Assembly: GCA_003838145.1 (NCBI GenBank)
Contig: QYZZ01000115.1
Coordinates: 1 to 45,558 of the forward strand
Length of the DNA stretch: 45,558 nt
Origin: Tindallia sp. MSAO_Bac2
GTDB taxonomy: Bacteria > Bacillota > Clostridia > Peptostreptococcales > Tindalliaceae
Direction of reading: 5' to 3'
Shown: piece after piece, positions 35,528 through 45,523 of the stretch
Layout: each line of letters opens with the position of its first letter
Position numbering within the stretch: position 1 is the stretch's first letter
Made by a program: the position numbers and the translations under genes
The notes under the pieces: generated by a model
Seen by the model: only the letters and a program-made list of their open reading frames with translations
Told to the model about the DNA's origin: nothing
The model's database searches: none

Positions 35528-36646
35528 ATGAACACTGAGTTTATTGAAGCACTGGAACAAATTCAGCAGGACAAAGGAATTTCCAAGGAAGTTCTTATAG
35601 AGGCAATTGAGGCAGCATTGATTTCCAGCTATAAGCGAAATTTTGGTTCTTCTCACAACGTGCGTGTAGAAGTAAACAGAGAAACAGGTGAAGTTCACGT
35701 ATACGGACAAAAAAATGTTGTCGATGAAGTAGAAGATGAAAACGTGGAAATCTCTCTTGAAGAAGCAAAAGAAATCAGCCCGAAATTTCAGACAGGTGAT
35801 GTGGTTGAAAAGGAAGTGACGCCCAGAGATTTTGGACGGATAGCAGCACAAACGGCAAAACAGGTTGTTGTTCAAAGAATTCGTGAAGCTGAACGTGGTG
35901 TAGTATTTGATGAGTATGTTAATCGGGAATCCGACATTATTGCTGGAGCGGTAGCTCGTATAGCCCGTGGAACTGTGTTTATAAACCTGGGTAAAGCAGA
36001 AGCCATACTGGCTCATAGTGAGCAAATGCCTGGAGAGACGTACAATCCCGGAGATCGGATTAAAACGTATATAGTAGAAGTTAAGAAAACCACAAAAGGA
36101 CCACAAATTTTAGTTTCCAGAACTCATCCCGGTTTAATTAAGCGACTTTTCGAACTGGAGGTACCGGAAATACATGATGGCATTGTGGAGATAAAAAGCA
36201 TTTCTCGGGAAGCCGGTTATAGAACTAAAATTGCCGTTAACACAAATGATCCAAACGTAGATCCTGTAGGTGCCTGTGTCGGTCAAAAGGGTGTTCGTGT
36301 ACAAGCTATTGTTAATGAACTCCGGGGAGAAAAAATAGATATTATTCGTTTTAGTGAAAACCCGATGGAATATATTACAAGCGCACTGAGCCCCGCAAAA
36401 GTTAGTGAGGCAATAGTAGATGAAGACAACAAGTCAGCCCGTGTTGTTGTACCTGACTACCAGCTGTCATTAGCTATAGGGAAAGAGGGTCAAAATGCTC
36501 GTTTAGCTGCAAAACTAACAGGGTGGAAAATTGACATAAAAAGTGAAAGCCAGGCTAAAGAATCTGATAGTGTGAAAATTGAACCGGAATTTTCTCCTGA
36601 AGCTAATGATGATGTGGAAGGATTAATGCTGGACTCTGAAGAGTAA
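35528..36646 (+). CDS. nusA: Transcription termination/antitermination factor NusA
   Basis: NusA modulates RNA polymerase pausing and termination. Domains: N-terminal RNAP-binding domain (1-130), S1 (about 135-200), KH1 and KH2 (about 205-345, with VGACVGQKGVRVQAIVNEL and SLAIGKEGQNARLAAKLTGW). It lacks the C-terminal acidic repeats of E. coli, as expected in Firmicutes; 372 residues. TAGGAGG precedes the ATG. Confidence 0.97.
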   Translation: MNTEFIEALEQIQQDKGISKEVLIEAIEAALISSYKRNFGSSHNVRVEVNRETGEVHVYGQKNVVDEVEDENVEISLEEAKEISPKFQTGDVVEKEVTPRDFGRIAAQTAKQVVVQRIREAERGVVFDEYVNRESDIIAGAVARIARGTVFINLGKAEAILAHSEQMPGETYNPGDRIKTYIVEVKKTTKGPQILVSRTHPGLIKRLFELEVPEIHDGIVEIKSISREAGYRTKIAVNTNDPNVDPVGACVGQKGVRVQAIVNELRGEKIDIIRFSENPMEYITSALSPAKVSEAIVDEDNKSARVVVPDYQLSLAIGKEGQNARLAAKLTGWKIDIKSESQAKESDSVKIEPEFSPEANDDVEGLMLDSEE

Positions 36647-36675
36647 ATGAAATTTTGTTTGTTGGAGGACTACAG

Positions 36676-36951
36676 ATGAAGAAGAAAAAGATTCCTTTGC
36701 GAAAATGTATTGGCTGCCAGGAAATGAAGCCTAAAAAAGAATTAATACGTGTTGTATGTGATAAAGAAGGTAACATAAGTCTTGACAACACAGGCAAAGC
36801 TCATGGTCGTGGAGCATACATTTGCAACGACTTGGAATGCTTTGAAAAGGCCCGAAAAAGCAGAGGCTTAAATCGCTCTTTTGGCAAAGAGGTGCCAGAC
36901 GAGGTTTACGAGCATCTAAAATCAAAACTGAGCAACGGAGAAACGTCATGA
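36676..36951 (+). CDS. rnpM: RNase P modulator RnpM (YlxR)
   Basis: The 91-residue YlxR-family protein has PLRKCIGCQEMKPKKELIRVV at its start and GRGAYICNDLECFEKARK in the middle. In B. subtilis this protein binds the RNase P RNA and dampens tRNA processing. ATG 36676 has GGAGG seven bases upstream; TTG 36655 precedes that site. The stop overlaps the following ATG in an ATGA arrangement. Confidence 0.92.
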   Translation: MKKKKIPLRKCIGCQEMKPKKELIRVVCDKEGNISLDNTGKAHGRGAYICNDLECFEKARKSRGLNRSFGKEVPDEVYEHLKSKLSNGETS

Positions 36952-37250
36952 GCAGAGAAAAAATTTTAACAATGCTGGGTTTTGGTGAACGGTCCAGAAA
37001 AATAGTTTCCGGGGAAACAGGTTGTCGAATTGCTATTCAGAAAAAGAAAGCCAAATTACTAATAATTGCATTGGACACTGCTGAAAGCAAGAAAACTGAT
37101 TTTAAAAATTTAGCGACACACCATCAAGTTCCTATTCTGGAATTTGGTTATAAGGAAACGCTCGGAAAAGCTATTGGGAAAAGTTCACGCTCTGCAATCG
37201 CAATTTGTGATGACGGTTTAGCCGAAACGATAGATCAACTGATAGAATGA
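36948..37250 (+). CDS. ylxQ: L7Ae/L30e-family RNA-binding protein (YlxQ)
   Basis: A 100-residue L7Ae-like protein with MLGFGERSRKIVSGE, LLIIALDTAESKK and the C-terminal SRSAIAICDDGLAETI pattern of the YlxQ group. These proteins bind kink-turn RNA; the exact role of YlxQ is not settled. It overlaps rnpM by four bases and infB follows within about 40 bases. Confidence 0.9.
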   Translation: MSREKILTMLGFGERSRKIVSGETGCRIAIQKKKAKLLIIALDTAESKKTDFKNLATHHQVPILEFGYKETLGKAIGKSSRSAIAICDDGLAETIDQLIE

Positions 37251-37286
37251 TTGACCACAGAGCAAGATAATCTGGAGGTGAGATAT

Positions 37287-39428
37287 TTGTCAAAAATGAG
37301 AGTTTATCAATTGGCAAAAGAACTAAATATAGGAAGTAAAGAGCTTATTACCAAGCTGCAGGACTTAGGTGTCCAGGTAAGCAGCCATATGAGCACACTT
37401 GAAGAAGAAGATGCTGCTTTGGTAATTGAGCTTATGGAAGAAGAAAAGAAAAGCAAAACACCCGTTGAAGAAGATCCATCAGATGATAAAGAAAAAAAAG
37501 AGTCTGATAAAATTGTTAAGGAAACAAAAAAATCTAAATCTAAGCCTAAAGATCCTGAAAAAGAGGAAAAACAACACACTAAATCTTCGAAAACCAAATC
37601 AAAAAAAGAACCAGGCAAACAGACCTCAGGTAAGGAGTCTGCAAAACGAGCTGATTCTCAGAAAGAAGGAAGCGATATTATCGAAATTGGTGAAAAAATC
37701 ATTGTAAAGGATTTTGCAGAAAAAATCAAAAAAAATCCAAATGAAATCATTATGAAACTTATCCAAAAAGGGGTAATGGCTGCGATTAATCAGGAAATTG
37801 ATTTTGAGTCTGCACAAGCCATAGCATCTGATTATGAAATAGAATTGGAAAAGCAAACTGAAACCGCTGTGCCGGAAGCTTCAACAGACCTTAAAATTGA
37901 AGCTGATGATGAAAAAGATCTAAAACCAAGAGCCCCTGTTGTAACGGTTATGGGTCATGTTGATCATGGTAAAACTTCTTTGCTTGATGCAATTCGAAAG
38001 ACAAAAGTAACGGAAAAAGAAGCTGGAGGAATCACACAACATATTGGTGCCTCAGAAATAATTATCGATAAAAAACGAATTGTTTTTCTTGATACACCAG
38101 GTCACGAAGCATTCACTGCAATGCGAGCCAGAGGAGCTAAAGTTACGGATATTGCCATATTGGTTGTGGCTGCTGATGATGGTGTAATGCCACAGACACT
38201 GGAAGCTATTAACCATGCAAAGGCAGCAAAAGTACCTATTATTGTTGCTATTAATAAGATAGATAAACCAGGAGCCAACCCTGATAGAGTTAAACAGGAA
38301 TTAGCTGATCATGGTGTTATTATTGAAGAATATGGTGGCGAAGTTATTTGTGTTCCGGTATCAGCGTTAAAAGGCTCAAATATAGACGGTTTACTGGAAA
38401 TGATATTGTTGGTTGCTGAAATGGAAGAATTAAAGGCTAATCCAAATCGAAAAGCAACTGGCATCGTGGTTGAAGCAAAGCTGGATAAAGGACGCGGAGC
38501 CGTTGCAACCGTGTTAGTGCAAAATGGCACATTAAAAATCGGAGATTCTGTTGTTATTGGTAATACCTGTGGAAGGGTACGTGCGATGATTAATGACAAA
38601 GGTAAGAACGTCAAAGTTGCAAAACCCTCTACAGCTATCGAAATAACAGGTCTTTCTGATGTGCCGGACGCTGGCGATCAAATGGTTGCTGTTGAAAATG
38701 ACAGGGTAGCCAGAGATATCGTAGAAGATCGTAAAAACAAAATTAAAGAAGAACAGCTGAAAGCCAGTCAAAAAATATCCCTTGATGCATTATACCAACA
38801 AATGCAAGATGGAAAACTTAAAGAACTAAATATTATTTTAAAAGCAGATGTCCACGGTTCTGTAGAAGCTGTAAAGCAGTCATTAAATAAGCTTACTAAC
38901 GAAAAAGTTGCGATTAAGACTATTCATGGCGGAGTAGGTGCCATCACAGAAACAGATGTTATGCTGGCATCGGCATCGAATGCAATTATTATTGGTTTTA
39001 ATGTAAGACCAACAGTTAACGCAACTGCCTTGGCAAAAAAGGAAGATGTGGATATCAGACCATATCGTATAATATATAACGCAATTGAAGATATAGAAGC
39101 GGCTATGAAAGGAATGCTGGATCCGGAGTTTAAAGAAGAAGAACTTGGAAAAGCAGAAGTGAGAGCCGTATTTAAAGTTCCAGGCAGCGGCATGGTAGCT
39201 GGCTGTTATGTAACAGAAGGAAAGATTCTCAGAAATGCTAAAATAAGACTTGTAAGGGATGGAATTGTTATCCACGATGGTGGTATTCAGTCCTTAAAGC
39301 GATTTAAGGACGACGTTAAGGAAGTTGCCACAGGATATGAGTGTGGTATTGGTATTGAGAATTTCAATGATGTAAAAGAAGGAGACATTATTGAGGCTTA
39401 TCATATGAAAGAAATGAAACAGGTATAA
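37287..39428 (+). CDS. infB: Translation initiation factor IF-2
   Basis: IF-2 brings fMet-tRNA to the 30S subunit and drives subunit joining. An N-terminal IF2_N module ([20 protein letters not shown]) is followed by a very Lys/Glu/Ser-rich linker (about 50-125), a second IF2_N-like module, the G domain with GHVDHGKT at 223-230, DTPGHEAF and NKIDKP, then domains II, III and C2. I chose TTG 37287, 713 residues, since GGAGG at 37274-37278 is eight bases upstream and the start then matches the family; TTG 37251 does not. Confidence 0.95.
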   Translation: MSKMRVYQLAKELNIGSKELITKLQDLGVQVSSHMSTLEEEDAALVIELMEEEKKSKTPVEEDPSDDKEKKESDKIVKETKKSKSKPKDPEKEEKQHTKSSKTKSKKEPGKQTSGKESAKRADSQKEGSDIIEIGEKIIVKDFAEKIKKNPNEIIMKLIQKGVMAAINQEIDFESAQAIASDYEIELEKQTETAVPEASTDLKIEADDEKDLKPRAPVVTVMGHVDHGKTSLLDAIRKTKVTEKEAGGITQHIGASEIIIDKKRIVFLDTPGHEAFTAMRARGAKVTDIAILVVAADDGVMPQTLEAINHAKAAKVPIIVAINKIDKPGANPDRVKQELADHGVIIEEYGGEVICVPVSALKGSNIDGLLEMILLVAEMEELKANPNRKATGIVVEAKLDKGRGAVATVLVQNGTLKIGDSVVIGNTCGRVRAMINDKGKNVKVAKPSTAIEITGLSDVPDAGDQMVAVENDRVARDIVEDRKNKIKEEQLKASQKISLDALYQQMQDGKLKELNIILKADVHGSVEAVKQSLNKLTNEKVAIKTIHGGVGAITETDVMLASASNAIIIGFNVRPTVNATALAKKEDVDIRPYRIIYNAIEDIEAAMKGMLDPEFKEEELGKAEVRAVFKVPGSGMVAGCYVTEGKILRNAKIRLVRDGIVIHDGGIQSLKRFKDDVKEVATGYECGIGIENFNDVKEGDIIEAYHMKEMKQV

Positions 39429-39474
39429 TCACAAATCTGAATTTCTTGTTATAAAAATAGAAAGGATGAGACAT

Positions 39475-39885
39475 GTGTCCTATCCGCGCGTAAATCGTGT
39501 AAATGAAGAATATAAAAAAGCTATTAGTCAATTATTGCGAACTGAGCTGAAAGATCCCAGGATATCTTCCATGACCAGTGTAGTTTCTGTAGATGTGACG
39601 AGAGACTTTAGTTATGCATATATTTATGTCAGTGTTCTTGGTTCAAAAGAAGAAAAAGAATCAACCATTGAAGGCCTCGAAAAATCAGCTGGGTTTGTTC
39701 GTAGAGAGATGGGGCGAAAAGTTTCACTGCGACATACTCCTGAAGTAATCTTTAAACTTGATGAATCTATCGAATATGGTGTTAATATGGCCCAGAAGAT
39801 CGAGGAGTTAAATCAAAATAAATCATCTGAAAATAAAAAAGTTTCCATGGATGAGGACGATAATAATGAATCTGGACTGGAATAA
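39475..39885 (+). CDS. rbfA: Ribosome-binding factor A
   Basis: RbfA helps 16S rRNA 5' end processing and cold adaptation of the 30S subunit. The 136-residue protein has [21 protein letters not shown] and the KH-like [19 protein letters not shown] motif. GTG 39475 gives the family start and has AAAGGATGA upstream; ATG 39466 lies in that site. A charged Asn/Asp/Lys tail overlaps the start of nrnA by 20 bases. Confidence 0.94.
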   Translation: MSYPRVNRVNEEYKKAISQLLRTELKDPRISSMTSVVSVDVTRDFSYAYIYVSVLGSKEEKESTIEGLEKSAGFVRREMGRKVSLRHTPEVIFKLDESIEYGVNMAQKIEELNQNKSSENKKVSMDEDDNNESGLE

Positions 39886-40864
39886 AACATTCCAAAAGAT
39901 ATTAAAAAGTAATAAAATCGCATTAGCAACTCATGTTCATCCGGATGGAGATGCCTATGGATCTCTTTTGGGAATGTGGCATTTATTAAAAAATAATGGT
40001 TCTAATGTAACTGCCTTTGTTGATCATACGAATCATAACGGAAAGTATTCTTTTTTACCTGGATACAGTGAATTAATCGAAATATCTCAGGATAACCATG
40101 AAATGTATGATCTGGCTGTTACCTTAGACTGTGGAGATAAAGGCAGAGTGACTGGCAGCGAGTGGTTATTCAGCCATTCCAGGCAAGTCATTAACATTGA
40201 CCACCACTATAGCAACCCTATGTTTGGCCATGAAAATATTGTGGACGACCGTATTTCCTCTACATGTGAACTCTTATGGAAGCTATCAGTTGATTCAAAA
40301 ATAAATATTTCAAAAGAAGCTGCTACTTGCCTTTTTACCGGCATCATGACGGATACCGGTAATTTTCTTTACGAAAATACAAGTCCCGAAACGTATCGTT
40401 CAACTGCTGATCTAGTTGAAAAAGGAGCCGATTCTGAAACGGTTAAATTTCATCTTTATCATAATAAGCCCTTGGCAAATATTCAGTTTTTGGGATTTTT
40501 AATTCAACAAATGCAGGTTTTACTAGATGGAAAAGTTATTATTCTTAACATAAGCAGAGAAATACTTGATAACTATGGTGTTTCATACGAAGATTTGGAT
40601 GAATTTGTTGCTTTTGCACGCGATATAAAGGGAGTTGAAGTATCTGCGTTGTTAAAGGAGATGAAAGATGGAAATATTAAAATAAGTCTGCGTTCAAAAT
40701 CTTATTTTGACGTAAGTGAGTTGGCACAGCAATTCAACGGCGGAGGTCATCAAAGAGCTGCCGGAGCTGTAAGTCCGGTGGATATGGAAAAAACAAGAGA
40801 ACAATTGAAAAACCTATTAGAAATTTATTTTCAGGAGAAGTACTATGACAATTGGAATACTTAA
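39866..40864 (+). CDS. nrnA: DHH/DHHA1 family nanoRNase/pAp phosphatase NrnA
   Basis: NrnA degrades very short RNAs and cleaves pAp. The 332-residue protein shows the DHH metal motifs [27 protein letters not shown] and [10 protein letters not shown], and the DHHA1 hallmark GGGHQRAAG near the C-terminus. ATG 39866 has a GAGG site nine bases upstream; ATG 39851 would add five residues. It overlaps rbfA and truB by about 20 bases each, suggesting coupling. In organisms with c-di-GMP signalling, such enzymes can also clear pGpG, relevant to the PilZ receptor upstream (inference). Confidence 0.93.
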   Translation: MNLDWNKTFQKILKSNKIALATHVHPDGDAYGSLLGMWHLLKNNGSNVTAFVDHTNHNGKYSFLPGYSELIEISQDNHEMYDLAVTLDCGDKGRVTGSEWLFSHSRQVINIDHHYSNPMFGHENIVDDRISSTCELLWKLSVDSKINISKEAATCLFTGIMTDTGNFLYENTSPETYRSTADLVEKGADSETVKFHLYHNKPLANIQFLGFLIQQMQVLLDGKVIILNISREILDNYGVSYEDLDEFVAFARDIKGVEVSALLKEMKDGNIKISLRSKSYFDVSELAQQFNGGGHQRAAGAVSPVDMEKTREQLKNLLEIYFQEKYYDNWNT

Positions 40865-41759
40865 CTTACTGAAACCACCTGGCATGACTTCCCACGATGT
40901 CGTGAGCAGAGTTAGACGAAAAACTGGAATTAAACGGGTAGGACATGCTGGAACCTTAGATCCGGAAGCAGCAGGAGTGCTTCCGGTTTGTGTAGGGTCC
41001 GCGACTCGGTTGATTCAATATTTGGATCACCGGAAAAAAATATATCGTGCTGAGATGCAATTAGGTGTGGAAACTACAACTCAGGATTTAACTGGCGAAA
41101 TTTTACGAACAACAGAGTATACACCGGATTTAGAGTTGATTATTAATACTTTAAATAATTTTATCGGTGAATATGATCAGACTCCCCCAATGTATTCATC
41201 CGTAAAGAAAAATGGGAAAAAGCTTTATGAACTGGCTAGAGAAGGTAAAGAAGTAGAACGGAAAGTAAAAAGCAGATTCATTTACTCCATTAATCCGGTA
41301 TCTTTCAATAATAAAAAAGCACTGTTTGATGTAGTATGTTCTGAAGGTACCTATATACGCACACTCTGCCATGACGCTGGAAAAATAATGGGATGTGGTG
41401 CTACTATGTCTTTCTTGCTCCGAAAAGAGTCATGTGGACTTTCATTGGAGCATTCCCAGACATTGGAAGAATTTGAAGATGCTAAAGACTGGACAGTGTA
41501 TTGCCTTTTGCCTGATATGCCACTAAAACACCTTCCTGCTATAACTATTGATCAAAAACAATCACATAGGGTGCAAAACGGCAACCCCATTTCTCTTAAT
41601 GATGCAAAATTTCTTCAAAAGGTTAAAGATTCAAATACTAAAGAAGAGTTATATTATCGATTATACCTGGATAATTTATTTGTTGGAATAGGGATAGTTA
41701 AAGAGTCTGAAAGCTTAGTGAAATTTGCAATGAAATTTAATTCAGAAGAGCTTAAATAA
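40845..41759 (+). CDS. truB: tRNA pseudouridine-55 synthase
   Basis: TruB makes the near-universal pseudouridine 55 in the T loop of tRNA. The start [22 protein letters not shown] and catalytic Asp39 in GHAGTLDPEAAGVLP are clear, with the later SCGLSLEHSQ-type motif and a PUA-like C-terminus. Length, 304 residues, is normal. CAGGAG precedes the ATG, which lies inside the end of nrnA. Confidence 0.95.
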   Translation: MTIGILNLLKPPGMTSHDVVSRVRRKTGIKRVGHAGTLDPEAAGVLPVCVGSATRLIQYLDHRKKIYRAEMQLGVETTTQDLTGEILRTTEYTPDLELIINTLNNFIGEYDQTPPMYSSVKKNGKKLYELAREGKEVERKVKSRFIYSINPVSFNNKKALFDVVCSEGTYIRTLCHDAGKIMGCGATMSFLLRKESCGLSLEHSQTLEEFEDAKDWTVYCLLPDMPLKHLPAITIDQKQSHRVQNGNPISLNDAKFLQKVKDSNTKEELYYRLYLDNLFVGIGIVKESESLVKFAMKFNSEELK

Positions 41760-41774
41760 AGACATATTTCCATG

Positions 41775-41780
41775 TATAAT
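41775..41780 (+). promoter_or_regulatory. Possible -10 element upstream of ribF
   Basis: An exact TATAAT lies in the 68-bp truB-ribF gap, the longest between rbfA and ribF. TTAAAT at 41752-41757 gives 17-bp spacing but is a poor -35. It may allow separate ribF expression; chance is also likely in this AT-rich gap. Confidence 0.35.
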
Positions 41781-41827
41781 TAAACTAGCAATCTTGCAGA
41801 TAATTTGTTAATCAGGGAGCAATAATT

Positions 41828-42781
41828 ATGAAAGTAATGGAAGACTATCATGAAATAATATACGACACCAACCCTCGAGGAGTTGCCCTCGGTAATTTTG
41901 ATGGCATTCACAAAGGTCATCAGACTTTGCTGAAACAACTGGTTCAAAATAGCAGAGAGCGCAATATATTACCTTCAGTATATACCTTTCAAAATCATCC
42001 GGGAACAGTACTGGATCGATACAATAAACCGATTTTTCCATACAAAATAACACCAATTCCTTTAAAAAAGAAAATTATGGAAAAATTCGGTGTAGACCTA
42101 TTGTTTTTGGACACATTTACTAAAAAGCTTATGGTGCTGTCCCCGTCTGAGTTTGCAAAAACTATCCTGGTGGACACCCTAAAGGCGAAATTGGTGGTAG
42201 TGGGTGAAGATTTTCGCTTTGGTTACCAGGCCTCTGGAGATGTAACCTTATTAAAAAAACTTGGCAAAGCCTTCGGGTTTGATGTAATAATTGTTTCACC
42301 TGTATATGAAGGAAGCATAAGAATCAGCAGCTCTCAGATCCGGAGATTTATCGAACAGGGAGATCTGGAGTCTGCAAACAAATTACTAGGTCGGCCTTTT
42401 ATGATGTTAAATCAGGTGGAAAAGGGATTTGGCAGAGGTAAAAAGATGGGTTATCCAACTGCCAACCTGGTATTAGAACACAATCAGCTGGTACCTTCTG
42501 AGGGAGTTTATGCAACCAGGGTAAATATTGACGGACGAATATACATGGGAGCTACATCCGTTGGTAAAAATCCAACATTTAAATCTGAAGACATTACTAT
42601 TGAAACTTATATTATTGATTCAAACTTAATGCTATATGAACGTGAAATTGAATTGTATTTCTATAAAAAAATTCGTGATCAAATAACATTCGAAAATGTT
42701 GATGACCTTAAACATCAGATTTATGAAGATGTTCAAACAATAAAGAACTATTTACAAAGTAAAAAAACTATGATAGTATAA
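41828..42781 (+). CDS. ribF: Bifunctional riboflavin kinase/FAD synthetase
   Basis: RibF phosphorylates riboflavin to FMN and adenylylates FMN to FAD. The N-terminal nucleotidyltransferase domain has GNFDGIHKGHQ and RISSSQIR; the C-terminal kinase domain has GFGRGKKMGYPTANL and GVYATRV. The 317 residues are standard. CAGGGAG precedes the ATG. No FMN riboswitch is visible in the short upstream gap. Confidence 0.95.
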   Translation: MKVMEDYHEIIYDTNPRGVALGNFDGIHKGHQTLLKQLVQNSRERNILPSVYTFQNHPGTVLDRYNKPIFPYKITPIPLKKKIMEKFGVDLLFLDTFTKKLMVLSPSEFAKTILVDTLKAKLVVVGEDFRFGYQASGDVTLLKKLGKAFGFDVIIVSPVYEGSIRISSSQIRRFIEQGDLESANKLLGRPFMMLNQVEKGFGRGKKMGYPTANLVLEHNQLVPSEGVYATRVNIDGRIYMGATSVGKNPTFKSEDITIETYIIDSNLMLYEREIELYFYKKIRDQITFENVDDLKHQIYEDVQTIKNYLQSKKTMIV

Positions 42782-42782
42782 T
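42777..42782 (+). promoter_or_regulatory. -10 element of a likely rpsO promoter
   Basis: An exact TATAAT overlaps the ribF stop. TTTACA at 42751-42756 is a fair -35 but at a long 20-bp spacing. A start near 42789 would place the structured rpsO leader at the very 5' end of the transcript, which supports the call. Confidence 0.45.
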
Positions 42783-42794
42783 TAAGTCAGGAAC

Positions 42795-42845
42795 CTATTC
42801 TCGGTAGATCGATTCACCAACGGCTACTTAGGATATGGGGATTAA
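42795..42845 (+). promoter_or_regulatory. Candidate S15-responsive leader of rpsO
   Basis: Between ribF and rpsO, CCTA (starting about 42795) can pair with TAGG, and inside it GTAG with CTAC around a 16-base loop, leaving an asymmetric internal loop. Autoregulation of rpsO by S15 through short structured leaders is known in several phyla, including Firmicutes. The stems are short and I could not match a known S15 consensus, so identification rests on position and pairing. Confidence 0.35.
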
Positions 42846-42864
42846 TATGAGGAGGTGAAGAATC

Positions 42865-43128
42865 ATGGAAGAAAACAAAAAGAAATCGATTATTGAAGCA
42901 TACAAGCTACATGAGAGTGATACTGGTTCTCCAGAAGTGCAAATTGCTTTGATGACTGATCGAATCAACCATCTGAATGAACATTTAAAAACCCACAAAA
43001 AAGACTTTCACTCAAGACGTGGATTGCTTAAAATGGTTGGTAAAAGAAGAAATCTGCTGAATTATCTTAAAAAGAAAGATATTGCTAAGTATCGTCAGTT
43101 AATTGAAAAACTTGGACTACGTAAATAA
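42865..43128 (+). CDS. rpsO: 30S ribosomal protein S15
   Basis: S15 is a primary 16S rRNA-binding protein that nucleates the platform of the 30S subunit. The 87-residue sequence has the family motifs [26 protein letters not shown] and [29 protein letters not shown] precedes the ATG. It is followed by a strong hairpin and pnp, the usual order. Confidence 0.97.
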   Translation: MEENKKKSIIEAYKLHESDTGSPEVQIALMTDRINHLNEHLKTHKKDFHSRRGLLKMVGKRRNLLNYLKKKDIAKYRQLIEKLGLRK

Positions 43129-43132
43129 TCAC

Positions 43133-43164
43133 AAGATAAGAGCGGGATTTCCCGCTCTTATCTT
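43133..43164 (+). terminator. 14-bp hairpin between rpsO and pnp
   Basis: AAGATAAGAGCGGG (43133-43146) pairs perfectly with CCCGCTCTTATCTT (43151-43164) over an ATTT loop. There is no U-run after the stem, so it may act as a partial terminator or as the RNase/PNPase-sensitive element known to lie between rpsO and pnp in other bacteria. Confidence 0.6.
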
Positions 43165-43222
43165 CTATGGAGAATAATGAAAATTTTTATTCATGAACGC
43201 TCGAAAGGAGGAGTAGTTTTAT

Positions 43223-45379
43223 ATGATTCATAATTTTAAGACTGAGCTCAACGGGAGAACTTTGTCGGTTGAAATCGGAAAAGTTGCTTTACTCTCCGGT
43301 GGCAGTTGTATGGTTACTTATGGAGATACAGTTGTTTTAGTGACTGCTAACAGATCTCCAAAACCTAAAGAGAACATTGACTTTTTTCCACTGACTGTTG
43401 ATTTCGAAGAAAAGCTTTATGCAGCTGGAAAGATACCGGGAGGTTTCATCAAGCGTGAGGGAAGACCTTCTGAGAGGGCAATTCTTTCCTGCAGACTGAT
43501 AGATAGAACCATACGTCCTTTGTTCCCCAAAGGGTATCACCATGATGTACAGATTATTGCAACTGTTCTTTCTATGGACAATGACTGCGTACCAGACATT
43601 GTGGCGATGATTGGTGCTTCTATTGCATTATCTGTTTCGGACATTCCATTTATGGGACCTATTGCCGGCGTTTACATTGGATGCGTTGATGGTGAATTTG
43701 TTATTAATCCCACCAGTGTTCAAAGAGAAGAAAGCACCCTTAATTTAGCTGTTTCAGGTACTGATGAAGCTGTTATGATGATTGAGGCTGGTGCCAATGA
43801 ACTGAATGAACAGGAAATTCTGGATGCCATCCTATATGGACATGAAGAAATTAAGCGATTAGTTGAATTTATTAAAGAAATTCAACTGGCTGTAGGAAAA
43901 GAAAAGCAGCAGGTTGAACTGGCGCTACCAGATCCGGACCTTGAAGAAAAAGTGCGTACTGATGCTACGGAAAAACTTATTTCAGCTATTAAAACTGTAG
44001 ATAAACTGGAAAGAATGGAAAATATCGACAACGTACAGGAATCTATTGTTGAACAATATAAGGAAACGCACGAAGAAGAAATTGGTGATGTTAAAAACAT
44101 ATTAAAGCAGATCGTTAAAGAAGAAATGCGACGTATTGTCATTAATGACAAGAAGCGAATTGACAATCGCAAACTTGATGAAGTGCGTCCAATTTCCTGC
44201 GAAGTTGGTTTGCTGCCCAAAACTCATGGATCCGGACTTTTTACTCGTGGAGAAACACAGGTGCTCACTGTTGCAACGCTAGGAGCCCTTGGTGATGTAC
44301 AAATAATTGATGGTATTGGTGAGGAAGAGTCCAAGCGATACATGCATCAGTATAATTTCCCTCCCTTCAGCACAGGAGAAGCCAGGTTTATGCGAGGGCC
44401 CAGCCGTCGTGATATCGGACATGGCGCATTGGCTGAAAGAGCACTTGAGCCAATGGTGCCAAGTATGGAGGAGTTTCCATACACCATTCGTCTTGTTTCT
44501 GAATGCCTTGCTTCAAATGGTTCTACATCTCAGGCAAGTGTGTGCGGCAGTACTTTATCTATGCTGGATGCAGGTGTGCCTATCAAGAAAATGGTCGCCG
44601 GAATAGCTATGGGGTTAATTAAAGAAGACGATGATGTAGCAATTTTAACTGACATTTTAGGCATGGAAGATTTCCTTGGCGATATGGACTTTAAAGTAGC
44701 AGGAACAAATGATGGGATTACAGCCATTCAAATGGATATTAAAATTGGTGGTATCAGTCGTGAAATCCTTGAAAATGCTTTGGAACAGGCAAGAGTAGGC
44801 AGACTTCATATTCTAAAAGAAATGCAAAAAGTCATCAGTGAACCCAGACCGGAGCTTTCACCTTATGCTCCTCGCATAATGAAAATGAGCATTCACCCGG
44901 ATAAAATCCGAGAGGTTATTGGAGCAGGTGGAAAAGTCATCAACAAAATCATAGATGATACAGGTGTTAAAATCGACATTGAAAATGATGGCACCATATA
45001 TATTGCTGCTGAGTCTAAAGAAGCGGGCCAAAAAGCCTGGGATATCATCAGTGATATTATTAAAGAGCCTGAAGTAGGAGAAATTTATAAAGCGCGTATT
45101 GTAAAAATAACTAATTTCGGCGCTTTTGCAGAGTTTATGCCTGGTAAAGAAGGTTTAATTCATATTTCCAATCTTTCTCATAGCAGAGTAAATAAGGTGG
45201 AAGATGTTTTGAAAATTGGTCAGGAGTTGGATGTAAAAGTTATTGAAATAGATCCCCAGGGCAAAGTAAGCTTATCGCATAAAGCAACTTTACCAGCCCC
45301 ATCCGGAGGAGAAAAAAGCGATAGTCGAAGCTCCGGTCGAAGTTCAGAACGCAATAAAAAAGATTTTAAAAAATCCTGA
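43223..45379 (+). CDS. pnp: Polyribonucleotide nucleotidyltransferase (PNPase)
   Basis: PNPase is a phosphorolytic 3'-5' exoribonuclease of the RNA degradosome. The 718 residues contain two RNase PH domains (about 10-215 and 305-545; second-site [16 protein letters not shown]), an all-helical linker, a KH domain with [14 protein letters not shown] and a C-terminal S1 domain ([27 protein letters not shown]), ending in a Ser/Lys/Arg-rich tail. AAAGGAGGAG precedes the ATG. Confidence 0.97.
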   Translation: MIHNFKTELNGRTLSVEIGKVALLSGGSCMVTYGDTVVLVTANRSPKPKENIDFFPLTVDFEEKLYAAGKIPGGFIKREGRPSERAILSCRLIDRTIRPLFPKGYHHDVQIIATVLSMDNDCVPDIVAMIGASIALSVSDIPFMGPIAGVYIGCVDGEFVINPTSVQREESTLNLAVSGTDEAVMMIEAGANELNEQEILDAILYGHEEIKRLVEFIKEIQLAVGKEKQQVELALPDPDLEEKVRTDATEKLISAIKTVDKLERMENIDNVQESIVEQYKETHEEEIGDVKNILKQIVKEEMRRIVINDKKRIDNRKLDEVRPISCEVGLLPKTHGSGLFTRGETQVLTVATLGALGDVQIIDGIGEEESKRYMHQYNFPPFSTGEARFMRGPSRRDIGHGALAERALEPMVPSMEEFPYTIRLVSECLASNGSTSQASVCGSTLSMLDAGVPIKKMVAGIAMGLIKEDDDVAILTDILGMEDFLGDMDFKVAGTNDGITAIQMDIKIGGISREILENALEQARVGRLHILKEMQKVISEPRPELSPYAPRIMKMSIHPDKIREVIGAGGKVINKIIDDTGVKIDIENDGTIYIAAESKEAGQKAWDIISDIIKEPEVGEIYKARIVKITNFGAFAEFMPGKEGLIHISNLSHSRVNKVEDVLKIGQELDVKVIEIDPQGKVSLSHKATLPAPSGGEKSDSRSSGRSSERNKKDFKKS

Positions 45380-45401
45380 TTAGTATTACAATGAATAAGA
45401 G

Positions 45402-45434
45402 CATAAACCTGCACCGGGTTTATGTTTTTATTTC
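45402..45434 (+). terminator. Intrinsic terminator after pnp
   Basis: CATAAACC (45402-45409) pairs with GGTTTATG (45417-45424) over a seven-base loop, followed directly by TTTTTATTT. This is a typical Rho-independent terminator and ends the rimP-pnp transcription unit. Confidence 0.8.
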
Positions 45435-45469
45435 GTTGTGATGTTAGAATAAAATAAGGACATATTAAA

Positions 45470-45498
45470 TTGAGTCTTTCCGATGTCAACGATATAAT
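45470..45498 (+). promoter_or_regulatory. Sigma-A-type promoter after pnp
   Basis: TTGAGT (45470-45475) and TATAAT (45493-45498) are separated by exactly 17 bp. It lies between the pnp terminator and a new gene start, so it very likely drives that gene. Confidence 0.75.
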
Positions 45499-45523
45499 GA
45501 GGATGACAAAGGAGACGATATGA

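Noticed and set aside
35312-36106. Long minus-strand open frame (264 codons) opposite rimP and nusA
   Set aside because: Phe/Tyr/Cys/Asn-rich shadow of two well-recognised genes in the + strand, without a ribosome binding site.
37440-37660. Repetitive Lys/Glu/Ser codons in infB as a repeat element
   Set aside because: This is the usual low-complexity charged linker between IF-2 N-terminal modules.
38883-39275. Minus-strand open frame opposite infB
   Set aside because: Composition is that of an antisense shadow; infB is intact over the region.
41760-41827. FMN riboswitch upstream of ribF
   Set aside because: The 68-base gap is too short and lacks the conserved RFN-element sequences.
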